A DNA stretch of 64,000 nt, taken from Streptomyces tanashiensis. GTDB lineage: Bacteria > Actinomycetota > Actinomycetes > Streptomycetales > Streptomycetaceae. The translations under genes and the position numbers were made by a program. Location of the stretch: positions 62,001 through 126,000 of the forward strand of contig NZ_BMRZ01000016.1 of NCBI RefSeq assembly GCF_014648895.1, read 5' to 3'. Under the pieces are notes generated by a model. That model ran no database searches and was not told the origin of the DNA. It saw only the letters and a list, made by a program, of their open reading frames with translations. The first letter of the stretch is position 1. Each line of letters starts with the position of its first letter. Positions 1 through 9,229 of the stretch are shown here, in pieces.

Positions 1-423
1 GGAACCTGGCTGTCCGCCGTGACTCTCGCCATGGGTGTCCTCAAGGGTGTGAGACGGTCCGAAAGGACCGGTGTGACGGATGGCTTGGTTGCTCCGCAGG
101 GCGCTCTGGACTGTTACGCGCCCCGGGAAGTCGCGTCCCTCTGAGTGGACCAGGAGTGGTCCCGAGGCTGACGGAAAGCTCTTTCCCTTGTCGGTAGCAA
201 GGCTAGAGAGGGGTGCGATCCGCAGTCAACGTGTCCCCGCGGTCGATTCGACGACATCCTCCTGACACGGCGCCGCCGCGTTCGGGATCGCTCCCGAGCT
301 GTGCCGCCGCCGCGCCGTCGTTCACGCCCGCGTCCGGCAACCACCGTTGCAGAGGCCTCGGGTGCACGTAAGAGCAAGTCAAGTGACTGAAGCTGCTCAA
401 CTCTCTGCCGTATGAAGCAACTA

Positions 424-453
424 TTGACACCAGGAAGGGTGTCGCGGTCCACT
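424..453 (+). promoter_or_regulatory. Candidate promoter of the GH27 gene
   Basis: A perfect TTGACA -35 hexamer lies at 424-429. It is followed 18 bases later by a weak TCCACT -10 candidate at 448-453. Transcription from here would give a leader of roughly 100 bases before the ATG at 565. The -10 match is poor, so this is tentative. Confidence 0.3.
426..443. repeat. Inverted repeat overlapping the candidate -35 (possible operator)
   Basis: GACACC-N6-GGTGTC is a perfect 6-bp inverted repeat that overlaps the TTGACA element. The same hexamers occur in the long inverted repeat at 3628-3661, next to the LacI regulator, in the opposite order. A shared regulator is possible but inferred only from this. 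Confidence 0.35.
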
Positions 454-564
454 CAGCCACTCACGCGAGGGGCCGTCCGGAACCACATGGTCGGAGTAAT
501 CCCCGCTCCGGCTCGGGCGTGCGTTCCCAGCCGCCTCCACGACCAAGGCAAGGACACATTCCCC

Positions 565-2319
565 ATGCGAAGTCCATCTCCCCACACCATCGCGCGTACC
601 GCCGTCGCCCTGGCCACGTCAGCCGCCGCCCTGTCGGCATTCGTGTTCGTGCCCAGCGCCGAGGCCTCGCCCACGGCCACCAGCCCCTCCGGCCACTCGC
701 TGGCCGTCACTCCGCCCATGGGGTTCAACAACTGGGCCCGGTTCGGCTGCCGGCCCAACAACCCCAACACCGGCGACGAGGGAGTCAGCGAGAGTCTGTT
801 CCTCGAGCAGGCTGACGCCCTCGTGAGCAAGGGGCTGGCGAGCAAGGGCTACGACACCGTCACCGTGGACGACTGCTGGATGACGAAGTCGCGTGACACC
901 TCCGGGAACCTCGTCGCCGACCCCACTCTCTTCCCGCACGGGATGAAGTGGCTCGGGGACCAACTGCACGCCAAGGGCCTGAAGTACGGGGTCTACCTGG
1001 ACAGCGGTACCTACACCTGCGGCGGCTACCCGGGCAGCTGGGGCCACTATCAGGCCGACGTGGACCTGCTCGCCTCCTGGGGCGTCGACTACATCAAGCT
1101 CGACGGCTGCAACATGCCTGCCGCGGCGAGTGACGCGGCCGGGTACATCAAGGCGTACAAGGAATTCGGCGCCGCGATGAAGGCCAACGCGAGCAAGCGC
1201 GACATGGTCTTCTCGGAGTCCTCCCCCGCGTACTTCTACATCGGCAAGTCCGACCTCGCCGACTGGTACACGGTCATCGACGAGGCCAGCAAGAGCGGCC
1301 AGCTCTGGCGCGAGGGCTATGACGTCAAGATGTACCGCTCCACCCACAACGCCTGGAGCACCAACATCAACCAGGCCGGGGTCATGGCCCAGTACGCCTA
1401 CAACTCCCAGCTCGCCCGCTACGCGGCACCCGGCAGCTGGAACGACCCCGACTTCCTCATCACCGGTGACGCCCTCACCAAGGACGAGTCGCGCAGCCAG
1501 TTCGCCCTGTGGGCGATGATGGCCTCGCCGCTGATCCTCAGCGTCGACGTGGCGAACCTCTCCGCGGACTCCCTGTCCACACTGTCCAACACCGACATCA
1601 TCGCCATCGACCAGGACGCGCTCGGCGAGCAGGCGGGCATCGTCTCCCAGAACGGTTCGGCCGACATCCTCGCCCGCCCGCTGGCGAACGGCGACCGGGC
1701 CGTCGCGCTGCTCAACCGCGGGAGCAGCACCGCGACCCTGAGCACGACCCTCACGGGCGTGGGATTCCAGGGCGGCGCGGCCTGCACCGCATCGGTCAAG
1801 GACCTCTGGACGGGAACCACGTCCAGCAGCAGTGGAACGATCAGCGCATCGGTGCCCGCACACGGTACGGCGATCTTCCGCATCAAGCCCGGCTCGGGCT
1901 GCACCGGCCAGAAGCCCACCGGGCAGATCTCCGGTATCGGCGGCAAGTGCCTGGACGACGCCAACAGCGGTTCCGGACCCAACAACCCGGTGACCCTCTA
2001 CACCTGCCACGGCGGCGCCAACCAGCGCTGGACCGTCCAGGGTGACGGCACCATCCGTACCCTGGGCGCCTGCCTGGACGCGACCTACAAGAGCACCGAC
2101 AGTCGCCACATCGGATACTGGGCGGTACTCAACCCGTGCAACGGCAGCGCCAGTCAGAAGTGGGCGTATCAGCGCAACGGCTACCTGAAGAACACCGGCC
2201 TGAACCTCTGCGCCGACGACTACTACTCCCGCACCACTGACACCAACCCCATCATCGTCGGAGCCTGCGGCGTGTCCAAGCCCAACCAGGGCAATCAGAT
2301 CTGGGTCCTGCCCAACTGA
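565..2319 (+). CDS. Secreted GH27 alpha-galactosidase with ricin-type lectin domain
   Basis: This is a secreted glycoside hydrolase family 27 enzyme, expected to remove terminal alpha-galactosyl residues. Alpha-N-acetylgalactosamine and beta-L-arabinopyranose are substrates of other family members. The ATG at 565 was chosen because AAGGACA precedes it and the protein then begins with a clear signal peptide (residues 1-35, ending near AEA). In the 584-aa product, PPMGFNNW (50-57), VDDCWM (101-106), YIKLDGC with the expected nucleophile Asp180, and GSWNDPDFL (290-298) are GH27 landmarks. Residues from about 455 to the end are a ricin-B lectin (CBM13) with GKCLDD and NQRW/SQKW repeats, probably for polysaccharide binding. 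A strong terminator follows. The family is certain; the exact sugar is not. Confidence 0.93.
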   Translation: MRSPSPHTIARTAVALATSAAALSAFVFVPSAEASPTATSPSGHSLAVTPPMGFNNWARFGCRPNNPNTGDEGVSESLFLEQADALVSKGLASKGYDTVTVDDCWMTKSRDTSGNLVADPTLFPHGMKWLGDQLHAKGLKYGVYLDSGTYTCGGYPGSWGHYQADVDLLASWGVDYIKLDGCNMPAAASDAAGYIKAYKEFGAAMKANASKRDMVFSESSPAYFYIGKSDLADWYTVIDEASKSGQLWREGYDVKMYRSTHNAWSTNINQAGVMAQYAYNSQLARYAAPGSWNDPDFLITGDALTKDESRSQFALWAMMASPLILSVDVANLSADSLSTLSNTDIIAIDQDALGEQAGIVSQNGSADILARPLANGDRAVALLNRGSSTATLSTTLTGVGFQGGAACTASVKDLWTGTTSSSSGTISASVPAHGTAIFRIKPGSGCTGQKPTGQISGIGGKCLDDANSGSGPNNPVTLYTCHGGANQRWTVQGDGTIRTLGACLDATYKSTDSRHIGYWAVLNPCNGSASQKWAYQRNGYLKNTGLNLCADDYYSRTTDTNPIIVGACGVSKPNQGNQIWVLPN

Positions 2320-2333
2320 CCCCCGGAAAGAGT

Positions 2334-2368
2334 CGACCGGCCCCGGCACGCTCTGCCGGGGCCGGTCG
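2334..2368. terminator. Strong hairpin terminator after the GH27 gene
   Basis: The arms form a 14-bp perfect GC-rich stem (CGACCGGCCCCGGC and its complement) around a 7-base loop. It starts 15 bases after the GH27 stop codon. The convergent LacI gene ends at 2426, so the hairpin could serve both strands. Confidence 0.8.
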
Positions 2369-2425
2369 GCCGCCGCCTCCGAGAGGGGTGTCTCGTCCCT
2401 CCTGCCGCCGTGGACGGTGCCTGCG

Positions 2426-3466
2426 TCAGCGCCGCTCACGTGGGGGCGTGCTCGCCCGGACGACGACCTCGCCCTTCACCCGCCGAAGGCGGGGGGCCGC
2501 CTCGGGTTCCGTGGTGACCACGAGATCGACCGACGTCTCCCCGATGTGTTCCAGTGGCAGCCGTACCGTGGTCAGTGCGGGAGTGACATCGCGCAGGGTG
2601 CTGATGTCATCGAAGCCCGCGAAGGCGAGGTCGTCGGGGACGGCGATGCCGAGATCCCGGCACTTCGCCATCGCGCCGACGGCCATGATGTCGGTAGCCG
2701 CGAACACGCAGTCGAGGGCGAGGCCCTCCGCGAGGAGCTGTCCCATGGACTCGTGGCCCCCGTCGCGGGTGAAGTCGCCGTGGACGACCGCTTCGAGGGA
2801 GGCGCCGGGGATGTGGGCCAGCCCTTCCCGGAAGCCCTGGAGGCGGTGGCGGGCGGTGAGCAGGTCCGGGGGGCCGCCCACCACACCGAACCGGCGGTGG
2901 CCGAGGTCGACCAACGCCTGGGCGAGCTGTCGGGCGCCGGCACGGTTCTCCAGGACGACGGTGTCGACCGGCAGCCGGTGCTGGCCGATGGACACGACGC
3001 GGCCTCCCGTGGCGCGGAAGGCGTCGACCTCCGCCCGCAGGGCATCGTTGAGCTTCGTGTCGGCGCTGCGGCTGCCGGCGAGGATGACGGCGCGGCAGCG
3101 CCGGCTGCGCAGTGCGGCGAAGTGGTCGATCTCGCGTTCCGGACTACGCGCCGTGTCGCAGAGCGTGACGAGGAGGCCGTGTACGTCCGCGGCCCGCATG
3201 ACACCGGCGGCGATGGCGGAGAAGTACGGGTCGGCGATGTCGTGGACGAGCAGGCCGATCTCCTTGCTCGTGCCGCTCGCGACCGCCTGTGCCTGCACGT
3301 TCGTGGAGTAGTTGAGTCTGCGCGCGGTGTCCAGGACCTTCGCCTTGAGGTCCTCTCTCACACGGCGGGCTCCCGGGTGCAGGGCGCGCGAGGCGGTCGC
3401 CAGCGAGACGCCCGCCTCGGCGGCGACGTCGGCGAGGGTGACCGGATGGCGCTGCGACCGGTTCAT
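2426..3466 (-). CDS. LacI-family transcriptional regulator
   Basis: This 346-aa protein has the LacI/GalR layout. An N-terminal helix-turn-helix (VTLADVAAEAGVSLATASRA, residues 9-28) is followed by a hinge helix and a periplasmic-binding-protein-like effector domain (from GLLVHDIADPYFSAI to the C-terminus). The frame opens at 3565, but the ATG at 3466 has GAGGAG 7 bases upstream and starts just before the helix-turn-helix, so it is preferred. The gene converges on the GH27 gene and diverges from the ThuA/dehydrogenase gene. Both are candidate targets, and a long inverted repeat lies in the divergent spacer. The effector is probably a sugar. Confidence 0.92.
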   Translation of the reverse strand: MNRSQRHPVTLADVAAEAGVSLATASRALHPGARRVREDLKAKVLDTARRLNYSTNVQAQAVASGTSKEIGLLVHDIADPYFSAIAAGVMRAADVHGLLVTLCDTARSPEREIDHFAALRSRRCRAVILAGSRSADTKLNDALRAEVDAFRATGGRVVSIGQHRLPVDTVVLENRAGARQLAQALVDLGHRRFGVVGGPPDLLTARHRLQGFREGLAHIPGASLEAVVHGDFTRDGGHESMGQLLAEGLALDCVFAATDIMAVGAMAKCRDLGIAVPDDLAFAGFDDISTLRDVTPALTTVRLPLEHIGETSVDLVVTTEPEAAPRLRRVKGEVVVRASTPPRERR

Positions 3467-3627
3467 GCGCGGACTCCTCGGGTGGGCGGCATGGGCCCAG
3501 CGGCGAGGCCGGCGCGGAGAGCCCATTGCCTCGGATGGTAGCGGCCCCCGTGCGGTCCTGATCATCGATCAGGCTTCCCGCAGGTCCGGTCCGTCGTCAC
3601 CCATCGCGTGCACGGGTCGTGCGCGGA

Positions 3628-3661
3628 CGGTGGGGGTGTCGTGTATACGACACCCCCACCG
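3628..3661. repeat. Perfect 15-bp inverted repeat in a divergent promoter region
   Basis: CGGTGGGGGTGTCGT and its exact complement flank a 4-base GTAT spacer. The site lies between the divergent LacI gene (start 3466) and the secreted ThuA fusion (start 3803). A terminator has no obvious purpose there, so an operator, perhaps for the LacI protein, is the likelier reading. A cruciform or terminator cannot be excluded. Confidence 0.55.
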
Positions 3662-3802
3662 CGGTCGCCCAGGCCGGGCTTAGGGTGACTCTGATCCTGA
3701 GAAATGATTGGAGATGACGGAACTTCGTCTTCTCGATGCAGTATTGCGCAACTGATCTGCACTTTGCCTGGCCAGTCAGCGCGGCAACGATTCGGAGCGT
3801 CG

Positions 3803-6800
3803 ATGAAACACATGCGATGGGTGGCGGCGTTGGTCGCCGCCGTACTGTCAGTCCTCGCGGCCGCGGTGCCGTCCGCAGCCCACGAATCCCGGTTCCGGGT
3901 GCTGGTCTTCTCCAAGACCACGTTCTTCACCCACGGCTCGATCGAGGCGGGCGTCACCGCGATCGAGAAGATGGGCGCCGACCACGACTTCGAGGTCGAG
4001 TCCACGACCGACGCCGCCGCGTTCACCGACGAGAACCTGGCGCGTTTCGACGTCATCGTGTTCAACAACACGAACTCCAACGAGACCTCGCCGCCGCTGC
4101 TCGATGCCAACCAGCGTGCGGCGTTCCAGAAGTTCATCCGCAGCGGCGGTGGCTGGACCGGCCTGCACGCCGCGACCGCGAGTGAGCGGAACTGGGACTG
4201 GTACGCCGGTCTCGTCGGTACCATCTTCGACTTCCACGGCGACTACAACGCCACGGGCGGCACCGGCCCCGGCCGGATCAAGGTCCTCGACCGCGCCCAC
4301 CCGTCGACGAAGAACCTGCCGGAGCTCTGGGAGCGTAACGAGGAGTGGTACAACTGGCGCACGAACCCGACGGGGAACGTGCACACGCTCGCACAGATCA
4401 AGGTGCGTGACGGCGACAACAAGCTGGACGAGGGCGTCGACCACGCGTACTCGTGGTGTCAGAACTACGACGGCGGCCGGTCCTGGTACACGGCCGGCGG
4501 CCACTCGGCCTCGGCGTTCAGCGAGCCGGCGTTCCTGGAGCACCTGCGGTACGGCATCGAGTGGGCCGCCGGCGCTGTCGAGGGCGACTGCAGCCCCACG
4601 AAGAAGAGCTCCTACACGCGCGTCCCGTTGGTCACCGACGGCCTGTCGGACCCGTTCGAGCTTGCCGTGGCTCCCGACAAGCGGGTGTTCTACATCGAGC
4701 GCACCGGTGCCCTCAGGGTCATCGACCAGGCCACCTTGGCGGTCACCACTCTGCTGGACTTCGACTACACCGCCGAGCAGACCAGCCAGTCCGGCGGGCT
4801 GATCGGTCTGACCCTGGACAAGGACTTCGCCACCAACAAGTGGCTGTACGTCCTGTGGTCCGACAAGACCGAGTCGCGGCTCAACCTGTCGCGGTTCACC
4901 GTGTCGGGCAACTCGGTCGCCCTCTCCTCGGAGAAGCGGCTGCTGACCATCCCGGTCTTCGCGCCCAGCGGCAGCCGGGCGGCCTCGCACCTGGGCGGCT
5001 CGCTCGCCATGGACAAGTCGGGCAACCTGTACGCCGGGATCGGTGACAACACCGACCCGTTCCAGTCTTCGGGCTACACCCCGATAGACGAGCGGGCGGG
5101 CCGTGCCGCGTTCGACGCGCAGGCCACGTCGGGCAACACCAACGACCTGCGCGGCAAGATCCTGCGCATCAAGCCGCAGGCCGACGGCACGTACACCATC
5201 CCGTCGGGCAACCTCTTCGCCGCAGGCACCGCGAAGGCCAAGCCCGAGATCTACGCCATGGGCTTCCGCAACCCGTTCCGCATCACCGTCGACTCGCAGA
5301 CCAACGCCGTGCTCGTCGGCGACTACGGCCCGGACGCGCGCAGCGCCAACGCGACCCGCGGTCCCGAGGGCACCGTCGAGTTCGACCGGATCACCTCTGC
5401 CGGAAACTACGGCTGGCCGTACTGCGTCGGGAACAACACCCCGTTCAACGACTACGACTTCGCCACCGACACCGCCGGTGCGAAGTTCAATTGTGCGGCC
5501 CCGGTCAACGACTCCCCGAACAACACCGGCCTGCAGAACCTGCCGCCGTCCAAGCCGGCGCTGGTGTCGTACGCCTACTCCGCCTCCGCCGAGTTCCCGG
5601 AACTGGGCACCGGCGGCGGTGGCCCGATGAGCGGGCCGGTCTACGACTACGACGCGGCCAACACCAACCCGAACAAGTTCCCTGAGTACTTCGACGGGAA
5701 GTGGATCACCTTCGAGCTGACGCGCCAGTGGTTCAAGACCCTGTCCATCCACAAGACCGCGCAGACGTTTACCAACTCGAAGTTCGCACCCACCAAGGTC
5801 GGCGACCTGCAGTCGATCAACGGGATCTTCGGTGACATGACGTGGACCCAGCCGTTCGAGGCCGAGTTCGGCCCCGACGGCGCGCTGTACGTCATCGACT
5901 TCGGCGAGGGTTCCGGATCGGGCCGTGGCGGCAGCAACGAGGGCTCGGGCATCTACCGGATCGACTACACGCCCAACGGTCCGGCACCGGTCGCGAGCAT
6001 CATGGCTGACAAGGACAGCGGGAAGGCCCCGCTGACGGTGGCGTTCTCCAGCAACGGGTCCACCGGGACGAACCTCACGTACAAGTGGGACTTCGACAAC
6101 AACGGCACGGTCGACTCCACAGCGGCCAACCCGACGTTCACCTACGGGACGACGGGCAAGAAGACCGCGAAGCTCACGATTGCCAACGCGGCCGGGTCGA
6201 ACTCCGCGCTGAAGGAGATCACCGTCGGCAACACCCGGCCCACGGTGAAGATCAACATCCCGGACGGCGGCGTCTACGAATGGGGCGACCGCATCCCGTA
6301 CACGGTGACGGTCACCGACCCCGAGGACACCGCCGTCGACTGCTCCCGTGTGACCGTCCAGACCAAGCTCGGGCACGACTCGCACGCCCACCCACTGGAC
6401 ACCTACACCGGGTGCAGCGGCACGCTGCTCACCGACCCGAGCGGTGCTGACGGCCACGGCGCGGGCCAGAACCTCTACGCCGTGGTCAGCGCGCAGTACA
6501 CCGACGGCGGCGCGCTGAACGGCACCGTCCCCGCCCTTTCCGGCTCCACCGAGGTGGAGCTGCGGCCGAGGTTCATGGAGGCCGAGCACTTCGACACCAC
6601 CAGTGGCGCGGTGAACCTGAACCGGACCACCGCGCACGGTGGTGTCCGGGTCGGCGACCTGGACCACGGTGACTGGATCAAGTTTTCCCCGCAGAACCTT
6701 CACCTGATCAACTCGGTCACGCTCGGCGCGTCTTCGGGGGCCGTCGGAGCCACCGTCGAATTCCGTGCCGACTCGCCCACGGGCCAGCTGCTCGGGTCGG

Positions 6801-7228
6801 TCGCCATCCCGAACACCGGCAGCTACGACACCCTGGTCTCGCCCACGGTGCCGCTGACCAACCCGAACCGGACGTTCGATCTGTACCTGGTCGTCAACAA
6901 CCCGAACGCGACGGGTGACCTGCTGTCGCTGGACTGGCTGCGGTTCAACGGCCGGGGCGTCAAGCAGGAGTCCGGCGCGGGCGGAACGGCCACCGTCACC
7001 GCTTCGACGACGACGGCGCGGACGATGAACTTCTCCGCGACGGTCACACCGCCCCCGGGGCGGACGATAGTGGACCAGGCGTGGTCCTTCGGTGACAACA
7101 GCGCGGAGGTGCACAGCTACAGCACCGCGCACACCTACGCCGCGCCGGGAACCTACACGGCCTGGCTCACGGTGACCGACAACCTGGGCGCCAAGCACTC
7201 CTTCACGCGCCCGGTCACGATCACCTGA
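3803..7228 (+). CDS. Secreted ThuA / PQQ-type sugar dehydrogenase / PKD / CBM6-like fusion
   Basis: This is a secreted 1141-aa multidomain protein. A signal peptide (1-25, ending SAAHE) is followed by a ThuA-like domain (about 28-270), a six-bladed glucose/sorbosone-dehydrogenase-like propeller (about 280-690; motifs NTNDLRGKILRIKPQ, AMGFRNPFRI, YGWPYC, GDYGPD), a PKD domain (about 715-800), an Ig-like segment, a CBM6-like carbohydrate-binding domain (EAEHFD...GDWIKF) and a second C-terminal PKD domain. The ATG at 3803 is preceded by GGAG and opens the signal peptide; the 33 upstream codons are not protein-like. ThuA proteins act in keto-disaccharide metabolism, and the propeller family oxidises sugars with PQQ, so oxidative attack on extracellular saccharides is inferred. 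A close paralogue lies at 23892. Confidence 0.88.
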   Translation: MKHMRWVAALVAAVLSVLAAAVPSAAHESRFRVLVFSKTTFFTHGSIEAGVTAIEKMGADHDFEVESTTDAAAFTDENLARFDVIVFNNTNSNETSPPLLDANQRAAFQKFIRSGGGWTGLHAATASERNWDWYAGLVGTIFDFHGDYNATGGTGPGRIKVLDRAHPSTKNLPELWERNEEWYNWRTNPTGNVHTLAQIKVRDGDNKLDEGVDHAYSWCQNYDGGRSWYTAGGHSASAFSEPAFLEHLRYGIEWAAGAVEGDCSPTKKSSYTRVPLVTDGLSDPFELAVAPDKRVFYIERTGALRVIDQATLAVTTLLDFDYTAEQTSQSGGLIGLTLDKDFATNKWLYVLWSDKTESRLNLSRFTVSGNSVALSSEKRLLTIPVFAPSGSRAASHLGGSLAMDKSGNLYAGIGDNTDPFQSSGYTPIDERAGRAAFDAQATSGNTNDLRGKILRIKPQADGTYTIPSGNLFAAGTAKAKPEIYAMGFRNPFRITVDSQTNAVLVGDYGPDARSANATRGPEGTVEFDRITSAGNYGWPYCVGNNTPFNDYDFATDTAGAKFNCAAPVNDSPNNTGLQNLPPSKPALVSYAYSASAEFPELGTGGGGPMSGPVYDYDAANTNPNKFPEYFDGKWITFELTRQWFKTLSIHKTAQTFTNSKFAPTKVGDLQSINGIFGDMTWTQPFEAEFGPDGALYVIDFGEGSGSGRGGSNEGSGIYRIDYTPNGPAPVASIMADKDSGKAPLTVAFSSNGSTGTNLTYKWDFDNNGTVDSTAANPTFTYGTTGKKTAKLTIANAAGSNSALKEITVGNTRPTVKINIPDGGVYEWGDRIPYTVTVTDPEDTAVDCSRVTVQTKLGHDSHAHPLDTYTGCSGTLLTDPSGADGHGAGQNLYAVVSAQYTDGGALNGTVPALSGSTEVELRPRFMEAEHFDTTSGAVNLNRTTAHGGVRVGDLDHGDWIKFSPQNLHLINSVTLGASSGAVGATVEFRADSPTGQLLGSVAIPNTGSYDTLVSPTVPLTNPNRTFDLYLVVNNPNATGDLLSLDWLRFNGRGVKQESGAGGTATVTASTTTARTMNFSATVTPPPGRTIVDQAWSFGDNSAEVHSYSTAHTYAAPGTYTAWLTVTDNLGAKHSFTRPVTIT

Positions 7229-7232
7229 GTGC

Positions 7233-7271
7233 GTGGGGAAGGGTGGGCAGTGCCGACCCGCCCTTCCCCAC
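7233..7271. terminator. Hairpin terminator after the first ThuA fusion gene
   Basis: An 11-bp perfect stem (GTGGGGAAGGG with its complement) is extended inward by one G-T pair and three G-C pairs around a 9-base loop. It begins 4 bases after the stop codon at 7228. Confidence 0.75.
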
Positions 7272-7558
7272 GGGAGGATTCCCATGGACAGGGCGGTGCC
7301 CCGACGGGGGAGGGGTACCGCCTTCTCGAACACCTGCTCCGCTCCGTCCCAGGGGGCCACCAGGATCTCCCCGCCCGCTCCCGTCCGCGTACCTCCGCAG
7401 TTACCGTGCGTGAGGGGCGGTCGTGCCTTACTACCTACGGAACCCTCGCGGCGAATAGGGATGCGCCCGCATTGTTCCGCTCGCGACGAGGCCTTTTCCT
7501 GGACATGTCCGGTCCGTGCTCAGGACCGGATGGGGGGCCTCACCGCACGGGAGTCGTC

Positions 7559-8068
7559 ATGAACCGTCCTCTTGCCCCTGATCACCGTCAGGTCGTTCGG
7601 TCCGCTCCGCTGTGGCGGGTCTCCGCCGGCCCCTCGCTCTCCGTGGTCCAGGCAGGCCGGCAGGTCAGAGAGATGCTGTGTGGATGGGGCATGGCGGATC
7701 TGGTCGAGGCCGCGGTGCGCATCGACGCGGAGCTCGTGACGAACGCTCTGCGTCACGGCACCAGACCCGTATGGCACACACTCCGGCAGGTACTGCTCGC
7801 TGACGGTGGCCTCTCGGTCCACATCGTGGTGGGCGACCGGGGCGAAGGCTGGGAACTCCGATCGGGGCCGGCAACCGCCACGGCGAAGGGTACGACCGTC
7901 CGGGGGCTCGACATCGTGGCGATGCTGGCGGTGGCCTGGGGAGCCACTCGTTCCTATGCGGGCCACCTCGTCTGGGCCGACCTGCGGGTCGGACAGCAGA
8001 GATCCCCGGGATCCGGCGGCCCTCGGTCCTCGACACCTGCGGAGTGGTGCTTCAGCAGCTCGATCTGA
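7559..8068 (+). CDS. RsbW-like ATP-binding protein (HATPase_c)
   Basis: This 169-aa protein belongs to the anti-sigma/serine-kinase type of histidine-kinase-like ATPase common in Streptomyces. The N-box appears as ELVTNALRHG and the G-box region as TTVRGLDIVAMLAVAWG. The ATG at 7559 has GGGAG upstream and begins the conserved domain; the longer frame from 7229 crosses the terminator and is rejected. It stands alone between a terminator and convergent sugar genes, with no partner sigma or anti-anti-sigma factor nearby, so its target is unknown. Confidence 0.8.
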   Translation: MNRPLAPDHRQVVRSAPLWRVSAGPSLSVVQAGRQVREMLCGWGMADLVEAAVRIDAELVTNALRHGTRPVWHTLRQVLLADGGLSVHIVVGDRGEGWELRSGPATATAKGTTVRGLDIVAMLAVAWGATRSYAGHLVWADLRVGQQRSPGSGGPRSSTPAEWCFSSSI

Positions 8069-8122
8069 CGTGGAGCGGCCTCCAGCCCTTCCACCCGCTG
8101 CCTGACGGCGGCACCCCTGAGC

Positions 8123-8170
8123 GACGGCCCGCGGCCACCCTCGTCCTGACCGGCGAGGCCGCGGGCCGTC
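8123..8170. terminator. Bidirectional hairpin terminator
   Basis: A perfect 14-bp stem (GACGGCCCGCGGCC and its complement) encloses a 20-base loop. It lies between the convergent RsbW-like gene (stop 8068) and aldolase gene (stop 8295). Confidence 0.7.
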
Positions 8171-8245
8171 TTCATGGCCAAGGCCGGCGGTCCTGCCACG
8201 GCGCGGGCCCCGCGGCCGGTGCCGATGCCCTCGGCGACGCATGCG

Positions 8246-8277
8246 GAAGGCCCGGACACCGCAGTGGCCGGGCCTTC
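8246..8277. terminator. Hairpin terminator of the aldolase gene
   Basis: A 10-bp perfect stem (GAAGGCCCGG and its complement) with a 12-base loop sits 17 bases beyond the leftward aldolase stop codon. Confidence 0.65.
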
Positions 8278-8294
8278 GATGCTCCGCCTCGCGG

Positions 8295-9131
8295 TCAGCG
8301 TCCTGCCAGCACTTCCAGCAGCCGGGCGACTTCGTCCGTCACAGCGTCTCGCGCCGGTCCGAGGTACTTGCGGGGGTCGGCGACGTCGGGGAGGGCCTCC
8401 AGCCGCTCGCGCGCCGTGCGGGTGAACAGCTTGTTGAGGTGGGTGGAGATGTTCACCTTGGTCATGCCGGCCGCGACGGCCTTCGCGAGGTCGGAGTCGT
8501 CGACCCCCGAGGAGCCGTGGAGCACGAGCGGCACGTCGAGCACGTCCTTCAGCCGCCCTATGAGGGCGAGGTCGAGTTCGGCGTTACGGGTGAGCATGGC
8601 GTGCGAGCTGCCCACCGCGACGGCCAGGGCGTCCACGGCGGTCGCCGCGGCGAACGCGCGGGCCTCGTCCGGATCCGTCCGGACGCCGGGTGCATGGGCC
8701 CCGTCCTTGCCACCGACTTCTCCGAGCTCCGCCTCGACCCACACGCCGGCCCGGTGGCAGTGGTCCGTCACTTCGCGAGTGGCGGCGACGTTCGCGCTGT
8801 ACGGCAGGGTGGAGGCGTCGAACATGACCGACGTGAATCCGAGGTCCACCGCTTCGTGAACGAGCTCGATGGACTCGGCGTGGTCAAGGTGCACCGCCAC
8901 CGGAACGGAGGAGGAGGCGGCGATGGCGAGGGAGGCTACGGCGATCGGGGCGAGGGCGCCGTGGTAGCGCGCGGTGTTCTCGCTGATCTGCAGGATGACG
9001 GGCAGTCCGACGCGTTCGGCCCCGGTGACGATCGCCTCGGCGTGCTCGATCTGCACGACGTTGAAGGCGCCGACACCCGTGTCGGTGGCGCGAGCGGGCC
9101 GGACGATGTCGTCTGTGGGGGTCAGAGGCAT
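8295..9131 (-). CDS. Class II ketose-bisphosphate aldolase (GatY/KbaY/Fba type)
   Basis: This 278-aa zinc-dependent aldolase should cleave tagatose-1,6- or fructose-1,6-bisphosphate to dihydroxyacetone phosphate and glyceraldehyde 3-phosphate. Family signatures are present: AVHLDHAES (Asp83 catalytic, His84 zinc), EAELGEVGG, AVGSSHAM (zinc His) and VLHGSSGV (zinc His). The length fits the GatY/KbaY group. It is the last gene of a leftward set with a SIS isomerase, a PfkB kinase and a ROK kinase, which favours the tagatose-bisphosphate substrate of galactosamine/GalNAc catabolism. Fructose bisphosphate cannot be excluded. Confidence 0.88.
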   Translation of the reverse strand: MPLTPTDDIVRPARATDTGVGAFNVVQIEHAEAIVTGAERVGLPVILQISENTARYHGALAPIAVASLAIAASSSVPVAVHLDHAESIELVHEAVDLGFTSVMFDASTLPYSANVAATREVTDHCHRAGVWVEAELGEVGGKDGAHAPGVRTDPDEARAFAAATAVDALAVAVGSSHAMLTRNAELDLALIGRLKDVLDVPLVLHGSSGVDDSDLAKAVAAGMTKVNISTHLNKLFTRTARERLEALPDVADPRKYLGPARDAVTDEVARLLEVLAGR

Positions 9132-9229
9132 GAGCGTTCTCCACGAAGCGGTGACGAAGGAACGGCCGGCGACGTGGAAGCGGTGTCCACGTCACCGGCC
9201 CTGCCGGTGCGGGGGTACGGGACCTGTTC

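Larger units (their letters stand above)
1..564. other. Leader and intergenic region with no supported gene
   Basis: No reading frame here has both a credible ribosome-binding site and a recognisable protein. The reading frame of the following glycosidase extends back to 412, but those first 51 codons are low-complexity Arg/Pro-rich sequence upstream of a good signal peptide, so they are taken as leader. The region probably carries the promoter of the GH27 gene. Nothing else was recognised. Confidence 0.6.

Noticed and set aside
619..2439. Long open frame on the minus strand opposite the GH27 gene
   Set aside because: It is the reverse shadow of a high-GC gene: Val/Gly/Ala/Arg-rich, with no domain, opposite a clearly recognisable enzyme.
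3848..7360. 1170-codon open frame antisense to the first ThuA fusion
   Set aside because: Its composition is typical of an antisense GC-skew frame and it has no recognisable motif; the plus-strand protein is unambiguous.
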